From: Rubritalea squalenifaciens DSM 18772
GTDB lineage: Bacteria > Verrucomicrobiota > Verrucomicrobiia > Verrucomicrobiales > Akkermansiaceae
Direction: 5' to 3'
DNA length: 64,000 nt
Assembly: GCF_900141815.1 (NCBI RefSeq)
Contig: NZ_FQYR01000002.1
Coordinates: 473,091 to 537,090, forward strand
Made by a program: the position numbers and the translations under genes. Each line of letters begins with the position of its first letter. Position 1 is the first letter of the stretch. Shown here piece by piece: positions 15,401-23,127 of the stretch. A model generated the notes under the pieces. It saw only the letters and a list, made by a program, of their open reading frames with translations. It did no database searches and had not been told where the DNA came from.

Positions 15401-15560
15401 AGTTTTTGCGCGACCCCGTTGGGGTCGTGTTTTTTTGTGTGGGGGTCCTAGGGTAGCGATCTTGTGGATCGCAACCCCGGGCTGGGAGCCGGAACCCCGT
15501 TGGGGTTCGCTGGGGTAGATGGAGCTTTTTTACCACGAATGGAACGAATCTCACGAATGG
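15401..15560 (+). repeat. Repeat C, copy 3 (tandem pair)
   Basis: As copy 2 with minor substitutions (GGGGTCCTAGGGTAGCGATC). It ends with ACCACGAATGGAACGAATCT, a phrase that also occurs without repeat C at 11640, 13810 and 15160. Confidence 0.85.
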
Positions 15561-15985
15561 GGGGGATGAAGCCCTGCTTGATGGAGCCTGGCTAGATGGG
15601 GTGTGTTTTGTGGGCTTGAGACGTAAAGCTTAAGATGTGACACGCTGGGTGGTTGTCTGGTGGAGGAGGTGTGGTTTTTGGTGTGGGGGGGGAGGTGGGA
15701 GGCTATATAGGTAGGTGTTTATACGTTGTTAGATGGGTGTGGAGGTTGTGTTTTTTAGGTTGACTGTGGGAGGTGATTTGGGGGATGATAGGGATGTCGA
15801 CTGAGGGAGGCAGACAATCCGGCACTTGGCTGGACCTGCGAGGGATTTAGTGACGACCAGCGGGGTGTCCCGTTAGGCTACGACCTGCCGATGGAACATG
15901 GCAGACAATCGGAAAGCTGTTTTGAATAGCTTCTGATCAGGGGATCGGAAGTGAGCAAGAATTCAACCAAACCGATTCAGAAAAA
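15561..15985. other. Gene-free left border of the phage region
   Basis: GT-rich unique sequence with no convincing ORF. A 14-base string GGCAGACAATCCGG (15809) recurs as GGCAGACAATCGG (15899), 90 bases apart. This is the last sequence before the capsid gene; a portal or scaffold gene would be expected here in a complete T7-like virion module and is not found. No tRNA or integrase is present. Confidence 0.6.
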
Positions 15986-16927
15986 ATGTTCACATTTTCA
16001 ACTGCGACAGAGCTGGTGCAGCATTACCAGCCACAGTTACCAACGATGTGGAACAGCCTTCTACAGCAGACGCATAACCGTCTGAAGGAGGGTGTGACCA
16101 TCGTTCCGATGAGCGGCAAAGTAAAGCTCATCGATCAGATCCAGCCGACGGAGTTTGTCGAGAAGACAGGCCGAATGGAGAAGACCGAGCTGGATGAAAT
16201 GGATATGGCGAAGCGCGCCGTGTATGCGAAGGAATTCCACAAGGCGATTGGCTTTGACGAGTTCGACGAGATCAAGCTGAACAACCAGACCTTGCCGGTT
16301 CCTGAGACGATGAAGGAGCTGCAGTCTGCCTACGAGCGTAAGTCCGAGGAGATCATCATCGATGGTGTGCTGGGGACGAACTACGAGGGCGAGCAGGGCG
16401 TGACAGCGATTGAGCTCCCTACGGAGCAGACGATCCCGCTGGATTTCCACTATGATGGAACCACCTCTAACATTGGCTTGAGCTTTGACAAGTTTGCGCG
16501 TCTCCGCCGCCTGGCGATGGAGAACGAGGCCTTTGGCAAGGGGATCAAGAATGGCTCCGACCGACTCGTGCTGGCCACGAATGCGGCGGGGATCGAGGAT
16601 CTCTATCAGGATGTCTACGTGCACCACAAGGAGTACGTGACGGCTGTGGAGGCGGTGCGCAACGGGGATATCGATAGCTTCCTCGGGGTGCAGATCCTGC
16701 GTACCGAGCAGCTGCCGCAGCGTACGGTCTCCAGTGATCTGGTGACGGACTGTGTTGCCTGGGTGAAGTCCCGCGTGTGCTACTGCCCGCGTAACAACTA
16801 CTCGGTGAAGATGAGCGTGCGTGATGACTTGAGCGAGGCGATCCAGATCCGTGCGAAGTTCGCCGCGGGTGCGACACGCCTGGAGGAGAAGGGCGTGTGG
16901 AAGCTGCCGTGTCTCGTGACTGCCTAA
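15986..16927 (+). CDS. Phage major capsid protein
   Basis: A 313-residue protein starting MFTFSTATELVQHYQPQLP. The N-terminal arm with polar helices, the central domain containing a loop (EQTIPLDFHYDGTTSNIGLS) and the C-terminal CVAWVKSRVCYCPRNNYS region are typical of the HK97-fold capsid family of podoviruses lacking a separate protease domain. It opens the virion module and is followed by a small structural protein and a fibre, as in many environmental podoviruses. The frame is intact. Scaffold, portal and terminase are not found upstream. Confidence 0.8.
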   Translation: MFTFSTATELVQHYQPQLPTMWNSLLQQTHNRLKEGVTIVPMSGKVKLIDQIQPTEFVEKTGRMEKTELDEMDMAKRAVYAKEFHKAIGFDEFDEIKLNNQTLPVPETMKELQSAYERKSEEIIIDGVLGTNYEGEQGVTAIELPTEQTIPLDFHYDGTTSNIGLSFDKFARLRRLAMENEAFGKGIKNGSDRLVLATNAAGIEDLYQDVYVHHKEYVTAVEAVRNGDIDSFLGVQILRTEQLPQRTVSSDLVTDCVAWVKSRVCYCPRNNYSVKMSVRDDLSEAIQIRAKFAAGATRLEEKGVWKLPCLVTA

Positions 16928-16967
16928 CAGGTTCTAGAACTCAACGAAGAAAGGAGATAGAGAGATT

Positions 16968-17420
16968 ATGGCAAAGATAGATGATGTGGTGAATTTCTTC
17001 ACCGACAAAGGCAAGCAGCAGCATGATGCTTTCCACAATTCCGCAGCGCTTATCCCGCGTGATCCGCGTACCCAGCTGAAGGTCAAGGTGGACTATACCA
17101 TCGATGGCTCTGAGGTGGCGGACCAGATGATCGGCGTGATCCGCCTGAAGGCGGGTGCCCAGATCGAGTGGCACAATATCGAGATCCTGGCGGATACGGA
17201 TGCCGCCGGTTTCAATGGAGAGATCGGCCTGGTGGATGCCGAGGGCACGTTCACCAGCAAGGCGACGATGGGCGCGGCGAACCCGGTGGGGTCTGCCACG
17301 GTGCCTGCGGCGCATGAGCCGGAACTGGAGGAGTCCACCTGGATCGTCTTCCAGATCAAGGCGACGGTACCTGCCTCAGGCAAGGTGTCGTTCTACATCC
17401 CTTACATCGCGTTAGCATAA
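16968..17420 (+). CDS. Probable phage head-decoration or fibre-base protein
   Basis: A 150-residue beta-rich protein (MAKIDDVVNFFTDKGKQQ...) with an N-terminal helix and a single sandwich-like domain (VKVDYTIDGSEVADQMIGVI ... VPASGKVSFYIPYIALA). AAGGAGA is placed about 10 bases before the ATG. Its position between capsid and fibre and its fold propensity suggest a head-decoration or fibre-attachment role. It ends at a terminator-like hairpin, as highly expressed capsid genes often do. Confidence 0.6.
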   Translation: MAKIDDVVNFFTDKGKQQHDAFHNSAALIPRDPRTQLKVKVDYTIDGSEVADQMIGVIRLKAGAQIEWHNIEILADTDAAGFNGEIGLVDAEGTFTSKATMGAANPVGSATVPAAHEPELEESTWIVFQIKATVPASGKVSFYIPYIALA

Positions 17421-17421
17421 G

Positions 17422-17465
17422 GGCCCGGGAGGGGGCTGCGTGCTCCCTCCCAATTTTATATTTTT
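17422..17465 (+). terminator. Rho-independent terminator after capsid genes
   Basis: GGGAGGGGGCTGCGTGCTCC followed by CTCCC and AATTTTATATTTTT. A GC-rich stem and a T-rich tract lie directly after the small structural gene, separating the capsid pair from the fibre and tail genes. Confidence 0.7.
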
Positions 17466-17503
17466 CTAACAAACAATTCCCCCAAACCAATTTTTTTAAA
17501 GAC

Positions 17504-18946
17504 ATGGGTAAGATCATCAAGGCATGGGACAATGATGGAGACCTCGGGCAGACGGGTGGCGCGATCGACTGGACGGACCAGATCGCGCTGAGTGAAGATA
17601 TCCTGGTAGGCTCTGTGGAGGGCCATCAAAACCGGGTGGTGAGTCTGGCGGGCTACCGCTATGACTTGTCTCAGGTGAGTACCGGGACCCCGCAGCGAGG
17701 AGACAAGATAGCGGTGCGCGGGCCGGGCACTCTCACGACGAGGGGCGCGACGGGCGTGCTGGAGAATGTGCTGAAGGAGGACGATGCGCTGATGTGCGAG
17801 TTCTACTCAGCGAGCGAGGGTTGGGTGCTCTCGGCGCGGAATTTCTTTTATGCCCGGCAGGAGCAGGGCGGGCTGATCGTGGCTGAGCCAGGGATCCAGA
17901 CCTCGGAGAAGTCCGTGGGGATTTTCCCGGATCAGGCGAATACGATCAATGCCTACGTGAGTGGCAGGGACTCGGTGGCGATTGGTAGCCGGACGAAGGT
18001 GACCTCCAATGCCTTTGGATCGGTAGCGATCGGTACGGGTAGCGTAGGTCAGGCGCGAGGGTGTGTGGCGGTAGGCTACCAGTCCCAGGCGACTAACATG
18101 CGGAATATAGCCATCGGCTATTGGTCGAATGCGCAGAGCCTGAATAGTGTGGCGGTTGGCTACGGGGCGATGACGAGTGGTTTGACTCCGGCCGGTGTGG
18201 CGATCGGGCGAGCCAGCCGAGCCAAGGGCAAGATGGTGGTGGTCGGCCGTGACGTGAGCGAGCCGATCAGTGGCGATAATGGGGTTTTCATCGGTGCTGA
18301 TGTGGATGCGCGCTTTGGGAACTTTCATAGTATGGCGGTGGGTGACAGCTCTGGGGTCGGTGGGAGGAGTGCCACTGCGCTGGGCTATGGAGCCCACGCT
18401 CAAAACGCTGAAACTCTGGCCGCTGGTAGTCGTGCCTACGCCAGTCAGGCAGGTGGTGTGGCGATGGGCTGTAACGCCTTGAGCCAGGGCTTTGGAACGG
18501 TAGCGGTCGGCTACGGTAGCTTTGGTGGTACGGGTTGTGTTTCCACGGGATTTAATTCTTACTCTGGAAATGGTGGCACGGCCGTAGGGATGGAGACTTT
18601 AGCGAGTGGTGTAAGTGCCACGGTGATCGGCTACCGTTCCTACTCCAATGACACGCAAGGTGTGGCGATCGGCTCTAACACGCGCACGCACCATAGCTAT
18701 GATGTCTGCATCAGCAGCAACCGCGATTTGGGGACGAGCACGGCCTCCATCGTGATAGGCAACAGCTTTTCCGGAGGAGGCGATGGTACACCGGCGCTGG
18801 GAGTCTTTGGCTACAGTGGTACGCACACGCAGCTGGCCTTCCGCGATGGCGGGGGCAACGGCCTGGTGAGGCTAGTGGTGAATGGTACGGCGGTTTCTAT
18901 CGAGAAGGATGGAGTGGGTTCATTGCCACTCGGGAATCTGGTGTAA
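17504..18946 (+). CDS. Tail fibre with YadA-type head repeats
   Basis: A 480-residue protein. After about 140 residues of N-terminal domain it has some 18-20 imperfect 14-16-residue repeats with the signature x-V-A-I-G-x-x-S-x-A (for example DSVAIGSRTKV, GSVAIGTGSVG, NSVAVGYGAM). This is the left-handed parallel beta-roll of trimeric autotransporter adhesin heads. The C-terminus (about 430-480) is a small beta domain that may cap the fibre. The likely role is receptor binding by a trimeric fibre. It is followed 2 bases later by a glycosyltransferase, which suggests the fibre or receptor is modified. Confidence 0.75.
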   Translation: MGKIIKAWDNDGDLGQTGGAIDWTDQIALSEDILVGSVEGHQNRVVSLAGYRYDLSQVSTGTPQRGDKIAVRGPGTLTTRGATGVLENVLKEDDALMCEFYSASEGWVLSARNFFYARQEQGGLIVAEPGIQTSEKSVGIFPDQANTINAYVSGRDSVAIGSRTKVTSNAFGSVAIGTGSVGQARGCVAVGYQSQATNMRNIAIGYWSNAQSLNSVAVGYGAMTSGLTPAGVAIGRASRAKGKMVVVGRDVSEPISGDNGVFIGADVDARFGNFHSMAVGDSSGVGGRSATALGYGAHAQNAETLAAGSRAYASQAGGVAMGCNALSQGFGTVAVGYGSFGGTGCVSTGFNSYSGNGGTAVGMETLASGVSATVIGYRSYSNDTQGVAIGSNTRTHHSYDVCISSNRDLGTSTASIVIGNSFSGGGDGTPALGVFGYSGTHTQLAFRDGGGNGLVRLVVNGTAVSIEKDGVGSLPLGNLV

Positions 18947-18948
18947 GG

Positions 18949-19650
18949 ATGCTGAGGTATAATTTGATAACGACTCAGGGGTCGTCACGTCTGCGTGCGG
19001 CCTTTGAGCAGGCGGAGCGGCTGGGCTATCTGGAGCGGCTGATGATCACCTGCTACCCGCGGCTGGCGGAGCAGTTTCCGGACAGACCGCAGCAGGCTAC
19101 CGAGCTGGGGAATGTGGGCTGCTTTGCGGCGCACCGCCGGGCGATCGAGAACCTGCATGAGCTGGGGCACGAGTACGCGGTGGTGCTGGAGGATGATTGT
19201 GTGTTTGCCAGTCAGATGGATTGCGATGCGGTGATCGAGGGAGCGATCCTGGAGCTGAATGCGCATGATCCGGAGTGGCGCTGCCTGAATCTGGGAGGCT
19301 GCCGCTTTGACCAATGGGTACCGGGCTTTCGTTTCTATCAGCAGCAGGTGGGCGGCTATACCAGTCGGGTGAGGAACATGACGACCACGCACGCGATGGT
19401 GTATCACATCGGTCGCTGCCAGGATCTTTTCCAGCTGTGGGTGCCGTCCTATGAAGAGGTGCTGGAGGCTCCGGATGACTTCCATCTGGCGGGGCTGGGG
19501 CAGGACCTGTGGCTGTCCCGCCAGGCGGGCTTCTACGCGCTGAATACGCCGATCGCCTTTCAGACGGGCAATGACACGACCATCGGGAATCTGCACCAGA
19601 ACATCGATCAGGCGATCACACTAACCCATCAGTCCTTTCAATTGTCATGA
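18949..19650 (+). CDS. GT25-family glycosyltransferase, phage-encoded
   Basis: A 233-residue protein with the GT25 (LPS biosynthesis/collagen glucosyltransferase) layout: a conserved G-x-x-G-C-F-A-A-H motif (GNVGCFAAHRRAI, residues 54-66) and the metal-binding acidic motif VVLEDDC (residues 78-84). It is predicted to transfer a sugar from a nucleotide-sugar donor in the cytoplasm. It starts 2 bases after the fibre gene and overlaps the next gene by 4 bases, so it is part of one operon. Targets could be host LPS (superinfection exclusion) or a virion protein; the sequence does not decide between them. Confidence 0.75.
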   Translation: MLRYNLITTQGSSRLRAAFEQAERLGYLERLMITCYPRLAEQFPDRPQQATELGNVGCFAAHRRAIENLHELGHEYAVVLEDDCVFASQMDCDAVIEGAILELNAHDPEWRCLNLGGCRFDQWVPGFRFYQQQVGGYTSRVRNMTTTHAMVYHIGRCQDLFQLWVPSYEEVLEAPDDFHLAGLGQDLWLSRQAGFYALNTPIAFQTGNDTTIGNLHQNIDQAITLTHQSFQLS

Positions 19651-20330
19651 GCATGGATACGAGAGAGATACGCCCGAGACTGGGGCTGGGATATTGGGAG
19701 CGGCTGGAGTGGGAGGAATTCCAGTGCATGAATGCTGAGTACCTCTATACCTACCACCAGACGCCCTCCGGCTGGTACGCGAAGTCCACGCCGAAGGTGG
19801 CCTGCACCAGCCTGAAGCTGGCGCTGCTGGCCAAGAGGGATGCGGTGAAAGCGGAGCAGGTGCGTGGGCTACTAGGGTCTAACAGTAGTGCGGAGTTCGA
19901 GCATGGCATGCGCCTGCTGCATGCGGCGGATCTGCTGCTGAAGGCTCCGGTGGCCGATGAGGTGCAGCGGGTGGCGCTCTTCCGTGATCCGGTGGCGCGT
20001 GTGGTGTCTGCTTACAGCTTTTACCGGAAGGTGCCGCTGGGGGTGATCCCGCGGGGGATGAGCTTCAACCGCTTCCTGGTGTACATCAGCCGAGAGGATC
20101 CATTCAGCACGGACATTCATTTGCGGCCGCAGCTGATGGGAGTTCATGAGGATACGCGCCTGCTGCCACTCACGCCTGAGGGTGTGGAGGAATTTGAAAA
20201 GCTTACCGGGCTGGAGCTGCCCCGGGTGAATGCCAGCGAGGACAAGCTCAGGCCATCTGCCGAGCAGGTGGACTTTATCAAGAAACTATACCGGGTGGAT
20301 GACGCGCAGTGGCAGCGCATGCATTCCTAA
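19647..20330 (+). CDS. Sulfotransferase family protein, phage-encoded
   Basis: A 227-residue protein with both PAPS-binding signatures: a 5'-phosphosulfate loop STPKVACTSLK (residues 47-57) and a 3'-phosphate loop FRDPVARVVSAYSFY (112-126, with R113, D114, P115, R118, S121). This is the Sulfotransfer_2 type acting on carbohydrates. It overlaps the glycosyltransferase by ATGA, so the two are translationally coupled, and sulfation of the sugar added by the partner is a reasonable inference. Sulfotransferases are uncommon in tailed-phage virion modules. The frame is intact. Confidence 0.75.
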   Translation: MSMDTREIRPRLGLGYWERLEWEEFQCMNAEYLYTYHQTPSGWYAKSTPKVACTSLKLALLAKRDAVKAEQVRGLLGSNSSAEFEHGMRLLHAADLLLKAPVADEVQRVALFRDPVARVVSAYSFYRKVPLGVIPRGMSFNRFLVYISREDPFSTDIHLRPQLMGVHEDTRLLPLTPEGVEEFEKLTGLELPRVNASEDKLRPSAEQVDFIKKLYRVDDAQWQRMHS

Positions 20331-20350
20331 CAAAACGAGAGAATAACGAG

Positions 20351-20698
20351 ATGAGTGTATTAGAAACAACGACGACGACCCCGCCGACTCCCGCCGAAAA
20401 ACGTGCGGCGAGGCTGAGGGAATCCATGCCGCAGACGGCCAAGGTGCTGGTGGCATACTGGGAGGAAAACTTTGATACCCTGTGGGGCTCGCCGGATGTG
20501 GCGGCCACGCTGGTGGAGCTGGGCACGGATGCGGCGGAGATGTTTGACCTGTCCTCGAAGTACGTGACCTTCCTGGCTGGCTTCATGGGCGGCACACCGC
20601 TCCAGCCGGAGCTGGACAGGCTGCTGGCCAAGGTAGCGGCACTGCCTGCCTACACGATCCATCCCGATGGTACGGTGACGCTGGACCCTGAGGTGTAG
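20351..20698 (+). CDS. Phage hypothetical protein
   Basis: A 115-residue protein. ATG 20351 (MSVLETTTTTPPTPAEKRAA) is preferred to the in-frame ATG 20309, which is inside the previous gene. Polar Thr/Pro N-terminus, then three or four helices. No family recognised. It lies between the sulfotransferase and the lysis genes. A small virion or chaperone protein is possible, but nothing in the sequence shows this. Confidence 0.6.
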   Translation: MSVLETTTTTPPTPAEKRAARLRESMPQTAKVLVAYWEENFDTLWGSPDVAATLVELGTDAAEMFDLSSKYVTFLAGFMGGTPLQPELDRLLAKVAALPAYTIHPDGTVTLDPEV

Positions 20699-20761
20699 TG
20701 GCGCGGTGAGGCGTGTGTGTGATTTTTTTTGAAGTGGGAAGAAACGAACAGAAGTAGAGGA

Positions 20762-20944
20762 ATGAAAAGCTGGAAGACAACAGTATCAGGGGCCGCCGTA
20801 GCACTCGGTGAGTTCCTGCAGACACAGACGGAGCCCGAGTGGCTGCCGCTGGTGGGGAAGGTCGTCGTGATCGCGGCGGTGTTCTTCCTCGGTGCAAGTG
20901 CACGGGATAACAACAAGAGCTCCGAGACTGTCGGGGCTCAGTAA
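20762..20944 (+). CDS. Holin candidate
   Basis: A 60-residue protein (MKSWKTTVSGAAVALGEFLQ...), ATG 20762. One or two membrane segments (LVGKVVVIAAVFFLGASA near the C-terminus and a weaker one at 7-20) and a polar tail. It sits directly upstream of a small lipoprotein and the endolysin, so it is the natural holin candidate. An amphipathic N-terminal helix followed by a single strong helix is common for class II/III holins. The assignment rests mostly on position. Confidence 0.5.
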   Translation: MKSWKTTVSGAAVALGEFLQTQTEPEWLPLVGKVVVIAAVFFLGASARDNNKSSETVGAQ

Positions 20945-20965
20945 TCGAGAAAAGGAGGGAAGAAG

Positions 20966-21124
20966 ATGATGAGAATCATGATGATGGCGGTGGCCTGGAT
21001 GGGGCTGAGTTCTTGTACGCCGAATGGCTTGTCCATCGGTTTCGATTTCAGCCTGCCGATCCCGCAGACGGGCGGCGAGGCGAAGATTGGCGGGACGTAC
21101 ACGCCGGTAGAGGCGGACAAGTAG
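20966..21124 (+). CDS. Small lipoprotein in lysis cassette (o-spanin candidate)
   Basis: A 52-residue precursor (MMRIMMMAVAWMGLSSC...) with a strong ribosome site AAAGGAGGGA 7 bases upstream and a lipobox (GLSSC). The mature part is about 36 residues, Gly- and Pro-containing, without helices. A short outer-membrane lipoprotein beside holin, endolysin and a membrane/coiled-coil protein fits an Rz1-type o-spanin. Here it is a separate gene, not nested in the i-spanin gene. Confidence 0.6.
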   Translation: MMRIMMMAVAWMGLSSCTPNGLSIGFDFSLPIPQTGGEAKIGGTYTPVEADK

Positions 21125-21132
21125 GAGGAGCG

Positions 21133-21747
21133 ATGAAGATACCGAAGACAATCGATACCCGCGCGGAGCTTGCCGTTTACTTGCAGCAGTACGCGCTACG
21201 CGAGCATGGCTTTGATCCGGGGCCGCTCGATGGCATAGAGGGTGTGCGCACCCGTGCCGCGCTGGCGGATGCCTGCCAGCAGCATCTGGATGCCGCAGGT
21301 CTAACAAAGGTTCCTGCCTACGCCGAGCGAGCGCAGGAATACCTGGGGCTGAGTGAGGTGCCTGGTGCGGAGAGCAACCGGACGATCCTGGGCTGGATCC
21401 GTTCCTTTTTCTCCTGGGCAAAGGACGATGGCGAGCTGGCCTGGTGTGCCATTTTTATCAATACCATGCTGGCGAAGTCCGGCATTCGCGGCACGGGCAG
21501 CGCGGCGGCGCGCTCGTTCCTGCAGTGGGGAGAGCCGGTGGAGAAGCCGCGCAAGGGAGACATCGTCGTCTTCTGGCGCGGCTCACGCCAGGGCTGGCAG
21601 GGGCATGTGGGTCTTTACTGGGGTGAGGCAGGCAGCGAGCACATTTACTGTCTGGGCGGCAACCAGGCAAACCGCGTCTCGATCGCCAAGTATCCGCGAA
21701 GCCGGGTGCTGGGATACAGGAGGGAGGCGGGAAATGACACTCAGTGA
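21133..21747 (+). CDS. Endolysin with peptidoglycan-binding motif and CHAP-like domain
   Basis: A 204-residue protein, ATG 21133 after TAGGAGGAGCG. An N-terminal peptidoglycan-binding-like motif (GPLDGIEGVRTRAAL, about 30-44) precedes a TIGR02594/CHAP-like cysteine peptidase domain: AWCAIFIN with nucleophile C105, then GDIVVFWRG (142-150) and GHVGLYWG with H158. It is predicted to cut peptide cross-links at lysis. It overlaps the next gene by 14 bases. The long upstream in-frame extension (to 21013) is not used, because it reads through the lipoprotein gene. Confidence 0.75.
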   Translation: MKIPKTIDTRAELAVYLQQYALREHGFDPGPLDGIEGVRTRAALADACQQHLDAAGLTKVPAYAERAQEYLGLSEVPGAESNRTILGWIRSFFSWAKDDGELAWCAIFINTMLAKSGIRGTGSAAARSFLQWGEPVEKPRKGDIVVFWRGSRQGWQGHVGLYWGEAGSEHIYCLGGNQANRVSIAKYPRSRVLGYRREAGNDTQ

Positions 21748-22039
21748 CCCGGTGGTGATCTCCGCCTTTGGCTCGGTGGTGGCTGGCTTGATCTGGATGT
21801 TCAAGCGGGACATCGCCCGCACGGAGAAACACATTAAGGAATGCGATGCCGACCGCAAGGAGCTGCGCCACGAGCTGGAGCAGGCAAAGGAAACCCAGAT
21901 CGGCCACATCCAGCGCACGGCGCGGCTGGAGGCTCTGTTAGGTCTGGCGGGGGAAAAATGTCCGGCAAAGGACTGCCCGAAGAAGGAGCTGCTGAAGTCC
22001 ACCTCCGCCTATTCACTGCGCCATCAAAAACACGACTAA
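21734..22039 (+). CDS. i-spanin-like membrane/coiled-coil protein
   Basis: A 101-residue protein (MTLSDPVVISAFGSVVAGLI...) with one N-terminal membrane helix (about 7-22) and a long charged coiled coil (TEKHIKECDADRKELRHELE and onward to about 70). Cys-x4-Cys lies near the end (CPAKDCPKK). It overlaps the end of the endolysin by 14 bases, the usual place of Rz. Together with the upstream lipoprotein it would complete a two-component spanin. Confidence is limited by low sequence conservation of spanins. Confidence 0.6.
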   Translation: MTLSDPVVISAFGSVVAGLIWMFKRDIARTEKHIKECDADRKELRHELEQAKETQIGHIQRTARLEALLGLAGEKCPAKDCPKKELLKSTSAYSLRHQKHD

Positions 22040-22045
22040 GCAAGT

Positions 22046-22663
22046 ATGGCCAATCACCCGACTATTGAAGAAATCTGCAACCTGGCGCTGGCGAAGCTGG
22101 GGCAGTACTCGATCAACTATATCTATGACAATAGCGAGCAGGCGCGCCTGTGCCGCATGGCACTCCCGCTTGCCCGCCGCCAGGTGCTCAGGGCGCACAA
22201 CTGGAATTTCGCCACGCGCTTTGCCCAGCTGCTTCCTAACAACGACAGCCATGCGGTGAAGTATCCCTACGCCCATGACCTGCCGGCCAAGTGGATCCGC
22301 CACATCCGCATGTGGGCGGACGAGGAGCGGGGGGCGAAGGCGGAGCGCTTCAATATAGCCGGGCAGGTGGTGCACTCCGAGTATGAGCATCTCTATGAGG
22401 AATACATTGAGGACGCCTGTGACCCGAACCTCTGGGACGTGGGCTTCGTGGAATGTGTGGCTACCTTGCTGGCGGCCAAGATAGCTCCCGGCATCACGGG
22501 CAGTCGCAGGCTCGGCATGGAGCTGCAGCAGGAATACCTGCGCACCGTCCTGCCAGATGCCATCACGGCGGATTCCCAGGACGACCGTTCCAATGAAAAC
22601 AACCCGACCCTAGAGAGGCTGCGTGAGTCTCTCTACATCCAACAAAACCAGATAATCGACTAA
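22046..22663 (+). CDS. Tail tubular protein A (T7 gp11-like)
   Basis: A 205-residue protein ([20 protein letters not shown]...). The N-terminal I-C-N-x-A-L-x-x-L-G-Q motif, the central [20 protein letters not shown] segment and the following Y-P-Y-A-x-D-L-P segment are the conserved signature of podovirus adaptor/tail tubular A proteins, which join the portal ring to the nozzle. Length is usual for the family. Its presence implies that a cognate portal should exist, yet none is in the window. Confidence 0.85.
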   Translation: MANHPTIEEICNLALAKLGQYSINYIYDNSEQARLCRMALPLARRQVLRAHNWNFATRFAQLLPNNDSHAVKYPYAHDLPAKWIRHIRMWADEERGAKAERFNIAGQVVHSEYEHLYEEYIEDACDPNLWDVGFVECVATLLAAKIAPGITGSRRLGMELQQEYLRTVLPDAITADSQDDRSNENNPTLERLRESLYIQQNQIID

Positions 22664-22667
22664 GACA

Positions 22668-23123
22668 ATGGCAGAAGACGATCCATGTTATTTTCAAGAC
22701 CCTGACCCGGAATTGGCGGTCGGTCCTGCGGGGCCACAGGGCGAGCCGGGGCCTGAGGGGCCGCAGGGCATTCAAGGAATCCAGGGAGAGACCGGGCCGG
22801 CTGGCCCGCAGGGACCGCAGGGGGTTCAGGGCATCCAGGGGGAAGAGGGTCCGATGGGGCCACAGGGGTTTACCGGAGCCACGGGTCCGGCAGGCCCGAT
22901 GGGTCCTCAGGGGCCGCAAGGCGATCCAGGTGAAGATGCCGTAGTCGATGAAGAAAGTGTGAATCCTATCATCGTGGCCTATAACGCCGCGAACGGAGGA
23001 ACCGGGTCCATCACCTTCAACCGGGATGGAAGCCCTGTGGCTACAGTGAACTGGGTAGATGGGCTCGTGACTACCGAAGGTGATCTCGTGGTCGAACTCG
23101 ATATAACCACAGGCCCAGCCTAA
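22668..23123 (+). CDS. Collagen-like phage fibre protein
   Basis: A 151-residue protein. Residues about 18-86 are uninterrupted Gly-X-Y triplets rich in Pro and Gln (for example [19 protein letters not shown]), which form a collagen triple helix. The C-terminal 60 residues are a small beta domain ([20 protein letters not shown]), probably the trimerisation or tip domain. There is no lysine in the collagen tract, so hydroxylysine-type glycosylation is excluded; Thr positions are available. A glycosyltransferase gene follows after 4 bases. Confidence 0.8.
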   Translation: MAEDDPCYFQDPDPELAVGPAGPQGEPGPEGPQGIQGIQGETGPAGPQGPQGVQGIQGEEGPMGPQGFTGATGPAGPMGPQGPQGDPGEDAVVDEESVNPIIVAYNAANGGTGSITFNRDGSPVATVNWVDGLVTTEGDLVVELDITTGPA

Positions 23124-23127
23124 GCGA

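Noticed and set aside
15215-15560. Tandem repeats as CRISPR
   Set aside because: Units of about 187 bases, two copies, no regular spacers and no cas genes.
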